This document shows, one piece after another, positions 60,627 through 64,000 of a stretch of 64,000 nucleotides of DNA. A program made the position numbers and the translations under genes. The notes below the pieces were generated by a model, which was not told where the DNA came from, ran no database searches, and was given only the letters and a program-made list of their open reading frames with translations. Positions within the stretch are counted from its first letter, which is position 1, and each line of letters opens with the position of its first letter. The DNA comes from Streptomyces durmitorensis (GTDB lineage: Bacteria; Actinomycetota; Actinomycetes; Streptomycetales; Streptomycetaceae). The DNA lies in assembly GCF_023498005.1 (NCBI RefSeq), contig NZ_CP097289.1, positions 1,550,001 to 1,614,000 of the forward strand. Direction: 5' to 3'.

Positions 60627-61811
60627 CTAGCGGGTCTGACCCCGCTCGAAGTACGCGACGAGCTGAGGATCAAGGTCCGGAACCTCCCGCGGAACGCCCC
60701 CGTCCCGCAGCGACTGCGTCGCGCGCACGCCCGCCGCCACCGCCATCCGGGCCGCGACGGGCGAGGTGTCGGTGCGCCCTCCCTCGCGCACGAACCGTAC
60801 GAACTCGTCGATGAGCAGCGGGTCAGAGCCGCCGTGCCCGCCCTCGTCCTGGGCGTCGGGCACCGGGTACTCGGCGTCGGCCTCGGGGCGGTAGGACGAG
60901 CGCCGCTGGTTCCAGACCTTCACCACTCCCCCGGGGCCGTCGCCGAAGTTCTCCAGGCGGCCCGCGTCCCCGATGACGGTGTAGTTGCGCCAGTAGTCGG
61001 GCGTGAAGTGGCACTGCTGGTAGGAGGCCAACACCCCGTTGTCGAGGCGCATGTTGACCAGGGAGACGTCCTCCACGTCGATGACGGGGTTGAGGTCGCG
61101 CTGGGTGTGCGGCGGCCAGTGGCCGTCCTTGCTGTACCAGTCGTCCGTCTTCGGCTCGCCAGGCTCGCGGCGGTGCGGGTTGTCCCCGTAGACCATGAGG
61201 TCGCCGAGGGCCTGCACCTGGCGGGTGTAGCCGTCGGCGAGCCAGTGCAGGACGTCGATGTCGTGGGCGGCCTTCTGGAGCAACAGGCCGGTGGTGTGCT
61301 GCCGTTCGGCGTGCCAGTCCTTGAAGTACCAGTCGCCTCCGTAGGCGACGAAGTGGCGTACCCAGACCGTCTTGACCTCGCCGATGTCGCCGCGCCCGAT
61401 GATGTCGCGCATCAGCCTGACCACGGGCATGTGGCGCATGTTGTGGCCTACGTAGAGCCGCGTTCCCGTCTCGTACGCGGTCCGCAGGATCTCGTCGCAG
61501 GCCTCGATGCCGATCTCCAGCGGCTTCTCGACGAAGACGGGCTTGTTCTCGCGCAGCGCCTCGCAGGCGAGCTGCGCGTGGGTGTGGTCGGGGGTGAGGA
61601 TCACGACGGCGTCGACGTCCGGGTCCTCGACGACCTTGCGGTGGTCGGTGGATATCAGGGCGCCGGGGAAGGCCACGGCCGCCTCCGTCCGGGCGGTCAC
61701 GTCGTGGTCGGCGAGCGCGGTGACGCGGGAGCCCGCGCCGGGCCGGTGGGCGGTTCGGGCGAGCGAACCGCGCAGGCCGTAGCCGAGGACGCCGAGACGG
61801 AGGTCGGTCAT
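60627..61811 (-). CDS. Gfo/Idh/MocA-family oxidoreductase
   Basis: NAD(P)-dependent sugar oxidoreductase-like protein, 394 residues. The N-terminal Rossmann fold reads LRLGVLGYGLRGSLARTAHRPGAGSRVTALADHD, then VVILTPDHTHAQLACEALRENKPVFVEKPLEI, the EKP motif with the catalytic Lys. The C-terminal domain has the family region (RHMPVVRLMRDIIGRGDIGEVKTV, AAHDIDVLHWL). It lies 44 bases after the secreted beta-helix gene and is probably co-transcribed with it; together they suggest processing of a plant or microbial polysaccharide. Confidence 0.92.
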   Translation of the reverse strand: MTDLRLGVLGYGLRGSLARTAHRPGAGSRVTALADHDVTARTEAAVAFPGALISTDHRKVVEDPDVDAVVILTPDHTHAQLACEALRENKPVFVEKPLEIGIEACDEILRTAYETGTRLYVGHNMRHMPVVRLMRDIIGRGDIGEVKTVWVRHFVAYGGDWYFKDWHAERQHTTGLLLQKAAHDIDVLHWLADGYTRQVQALGDLMVYGDNPHRREPGEPKTDDWYSKDGHWPPHTQRDLNPVIDVEDVSLVNMRLDNGVLASYQQCHFTPDYWRNYTVIGDAGRLENFGDGPGGVVKVWNQRRSSYRPEADAEYPVPDAQDEGGHGGSDPLLIDEFVRFVREGGRTDTSPVAARMAVAAGVRATQSLRDGGVPREVPDLDPQLVAYFERGQTR

Positions 61812-61855
61812 GGTGTGCCTTTCCGTACAAATACCTGTGCGAGTGCGGGTGTTGC

Positions 61856-64000
61856 CTATGTACGTGCAGGGTGCACGAGTACGTGGGCGAGCGCCACGCG
61901 TCCCGTGCCGGTGAGCTTGATCCTTATGTATCTGGCTTCCGCGTCCGTGTCGAGGAGTGTGGGCCGAAGGGATCGTCCAGTGACGTGCAGGGTCGTGGCG
62001 TCGGCGAAGTCCGCGGTCCTGGCGAGCTGCACGTCGAAGTCCGCCGTGGTCATGGAGGTGTTGTTCCAGACCTCGACCTGTCCCACGCGCCGCGCGTCAC
62101 CGAGGTCGACCTGCCACCAGGCGCCCGGTTCGGACAGCGTGCGGGTGTCGGTGGAGGTGTCCCCGTCGGTCGCGTACGAAGCGTCGGCCGCGCCGTCCGT
62201 GGAGGACTGGGACGCGGTGCCTTCGCGGGCGAGGTCCGGGCGGAGCTGCTCGGCCGGGGCCCCGTGCGCGCCCGCGCGTGCCGCCACGGCGAGCGCTACG
62301 GCGGGGAGCCGGTCGAGCTCGGTGTGGTTGCCCTCCATCGTCGATCCGGTGCCGGTGAGGGCCGGTGCGTCGGTGTCGGTCCAGTTGCCGGTGGCGTGGT
62401 TCTGGATGCCGTAATCAGCCCAGTTCGAGACCCACTTGTAGCCGATGCGGGTGATGACGTTGCCTTCGACGCGGATGTACGAGGACTGCTCGTCGAGGTA
62501 GATGCCGTTGCCGTCGCGCTCGGTGTTCCCGTAGGCGGAGCGGTTGATGTAGTTGCCGGAGACGACCGTGCCGGGCTGGGCGCCCTGGGTGTAGATGGCG
62601 CCCCCGTCGTGCTGGGCGTACTCGACGCGCATCACGTTCGTGATCCGGTTGTTCGTGACCCGGTTGTCCCTCAGGACCGACTTCTGCGCCTCCGGCTGGT
62701 TCCAGCCCCAGCCGACGGAGATCCCCGAGTAGGGCAGGTCGTCGAGGGTGTTGTGGTCGACGGTCAGCTCGGCCTCGTATCCGGCCCAGATGCCGACCGC
62801 GTCGGTGTACTCGACGCCGGTGCGGCGGATCGTGTTGTACGCGACGGTGTTGCGCTCACCGGCGAGTTCCGTCTCCGGCTTCGGCTCGGTGTCGCCGACG
62901 TACACGGCTCCGGACGACAGGTCCGTGAAGCGGGAGCGGGTGACCGACGTGTCCTTGGTGCCGGCTTCGAGGACGACTCCGGCGCCGCCCAGACGCGTGA
63001 ACTCGGCTCCGGAGACGGCCACATGGCGACTGCCGCGCACGGTCAGCGCCGCGCTCGGCTTCGTGTAGTGACGGCCCGCGTGATCGACCGGGCCACTCGT
63101 CCCGGTGAGGGTGAGACCGGCCTGGGTGCCCGCGTATCCCTCGTCGGTGGAGGGCTGGCCGTACGCGGCGTACGCGAAGCCGATGCCCTGCACGCGCAGG
63201 TCGTGGGCGCCGTCGACGACCATGAGCCGCTCGGTCACCGGGGTGAGCACGCGCGCGCGGCCCATGTCCTCGCCCTTGCGCGGGAGGTAGGTGACGGTGC
63301 GCTCCTCGGAGTCCCAGACGAACTCGCCCGGCTTGTCCAGGAGTTCACGGGCGTTCTCGAAGAAGGCGACCTGGGAGTAGCGCGCCGAGTCGACGGTGGT
63401 GGAGTCCCAGGCGGGGCCCGTACGGTTCGTGCCGCTGGCCGAGTTGGTCCAACAGGGCTGCGCGAAGGTGAGGTTGTCCCCTGCCACGCCCGCGATCCGG
63501 CAGTGGTAGTCGCGCCAGCGGACCTTGATGACGGCTTCCGCGTCGGTGGGCCGCTGCCACGTGGCGATGCCGGTGGCGGTGGCGCCCGTCATGCCGGTCT
63601 TCGTCGCGTCACAGATGCTCGCCGCGCAGGCCGCGCCCCGCGCGCGCCGGGCCCGGTCGCCGTTCACGAACAGCTGGCGCGGGGTGACCCCTTCGGGGAC
63701 GTCCGCCGTCCAGGTGCCGTCGGCGGCCTTCCCCCACCCGGTCAGCGCCCGGCCACCGGACAGGACGGGGCGGGCACCGCGCGCGGCGGTCCAGGTGACG
63801 GTGTGCCCGTCACGCCCTGAGTCGGCCGCGCCCAGTTTCAGCGGCTCTCTCAACTCATAGGTACCGCCCGCGAGTTCGACGCGTACGTCACGCCCGCTGA
63901 TGGTGCGGGCCGCGTCACGGGCGGCCTGCGGGGAGCACGGGCGGGCGGTGGTGCAGGACTCCCCCGAGGCGTTCGGGGCGACGTGGAGGATCTTGGGGCC
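61856..64000 (-). CDS. Secreted right-handed beta-helix plus discoidin (F5/8C) protein, partial
   Basis: The frame is open to the window edge (64000), so the start and signal peptide lie outside; over 714 residues are seen. Near the visible N-terminus: ILHVAPNASGESCTTARPCS and QAARDAARTISGRDVRVELAGGTYEL, the entry of Right_handed beta-helix / polysaccharide-lyase-like proteins. Parallel beta-helix rungs follow (SRHVAVSGAEFTRLGGAGVVLEAG, RNTVAYNTIRRTGVEYTDAVGIWAG, LTVDHNTLDDLPYSGISVGWGWN, IRVEGNVITRIGYKW). The C-terminal ~150 residues are a discoidin-like carbohydrate-binding domain (ASYATDGDTSTDTRTLSEPGAWWQVDLGDARRVGQVEVWNNTSM). It likely binds and degrades a polysaccharide. Confidence 0.88.
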   Translation of the reverse strand, partial: GPKILHVAPNASGESCTTARPCSPQAARDAARTISGRDVRVELAGGTYELREPLKLGAADSGRDGHTVTWTAARGARPVLSGGRALTGWGKAADGTWTADVPEGVTPRQLFVNGDRARRARGAACAASICDATKTGMTGATATGIATWQRPTDAEAVIKVRWRDYHCRIAGVAGDNLTFAQPCWTNSASGTNRTGPAWDSTTVDSARYSQVAFFENARELLDKPGEFVWDSEERTVTYLPRKGEDMGRARVLTPVTERLMVVDGAHDLRVQGIGFAYAAYGQPSTDEGYAGTQAGLTLTGTSGPVDHAGRHYTKPSAALTVRGSRHVAVSGAEFTRLGGAGVVLEAGTKDTSVTRSRFTDLSSGAVYVGDTEPKPETELAGERNTVAYNTIRRTGVEYTDAVGIWAGYEAELTVDHNTLDDLPYSGISVGWGWNQPEAQKSVLRDNRVTNNRITNVMRVEYAQHDGGAIYTQGAQPGTVVSGNYINRSAYGNTERDGNGIYLDEQSSYIRVEGNVITRIGYKWVSNWADYGIQNHATGNWTDTDAPALTGTGSTMEGNHTELDRLPAVALAVAARAGAHGAPAEQLRPDLAREGTASQSSTDGAADASYATDGDTSTDTRTLSEPGAWWQVDLGDARRVGQVEVWNNTSMTTADFDVQLARTADFADATTLHVTGRSLRPTLLDTDAEARYIRIKLTGTGRVALAHVLVHPART

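Overview
The window looks like a chromosomal segment of a high-GC actinomycete, most probably Streptomyces or a close relative. This is inferred from the strong third-position GC in nearly every gene, frequent GTG/TTG starts, a mycothiol-dependent (MDMPI/DinB-like) enzyme, TerD remnants, a CHAT-TPR protein, an NPP1-type secreted protein and the typical density of MarR/TetR/LacI/LysR regulators paired with exporters. No rRNA is present; the only intact RNA gene I can support is a tRNA-Pro(GGG).

Region by region. 1-6.8 kb: a two-component system (partial kinase, OmpR-type regulator), then a glycosyltransferase / DUF2064 / methyltransferase operon facing a membrane-bound molybdopterin oxidoreductase pair, plus a polytopic GT-C-like protein. 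6.8-12.1 kb: a TPR-CHAT (caspase-like) gene, frameshifted as given, divergent from a membrane protein and a small Cys/His-rich protein. 12.1-25.9 kb: single genes and pairs: NPP1 toxin-like protein, hydrolase, sulfite-oxidase-like enzyme, MarR/MFS, MDMPI enzyme, YeeE/YedE sulfur transporter with a possible Cys leader peptide, TetR/MFS followed by a 2-hydroxyacid dehydrogenase and two metallo-beta-lactamase-fold proteins. 25.9-30.9 kb: a GMC oxidoreductase / aldehyde dehydrogenase / M20 amidohydrolase gene set divergent from a GbsR/MarR-type regulator, with a perfect operator palindrome between them.

30.9-36.6 kb: a decayed integrated element bounded by a ~91-bp direct repeat that contains the 3' part of the tRNA-Pro gene and its terminator. 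Inside are an EF-hand protein, transposases (one frameshifted), an orphan transposase 3' end, a small membrane peptide and scrambled terD fragments. No integrase is seen.

36.7-42.1 kb: a split transketolase, an MFS exporter, a YjbR/MmcQ-like protein, a small membrane peptide and a monoacylglycerol-lipase-like hydrolase. 42.2-42.4 kb is a 29-bp-period minisatellite. 42.7-52.8 kb appears to be one LacI regulon: a secreted ThuA/sugar-dehydrogenase/PKD protein, a Tat-exported sugar-isomerase-like protein, an ABC importer (ATPase, lipoprotein, permease) and a LacI regulator. An identical 14-bp palindrome lies in front of the ThuA gene and in the ABC/lacI intergenic region. The LacI protein carries an unusual ~175-residue repetitive N-terminal extension.

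53.3-64 kb: LysR/TauE-type exporter pair, a predicted HTH protein, a ricin-like/hemopexin-like protein, a second LysR gene followed by kbl-tdh (threonine catabolism), then a Gfo/Idh/MocA oxidoreductase and a secreted beta-helix/discoidin protein that runs off the window end.
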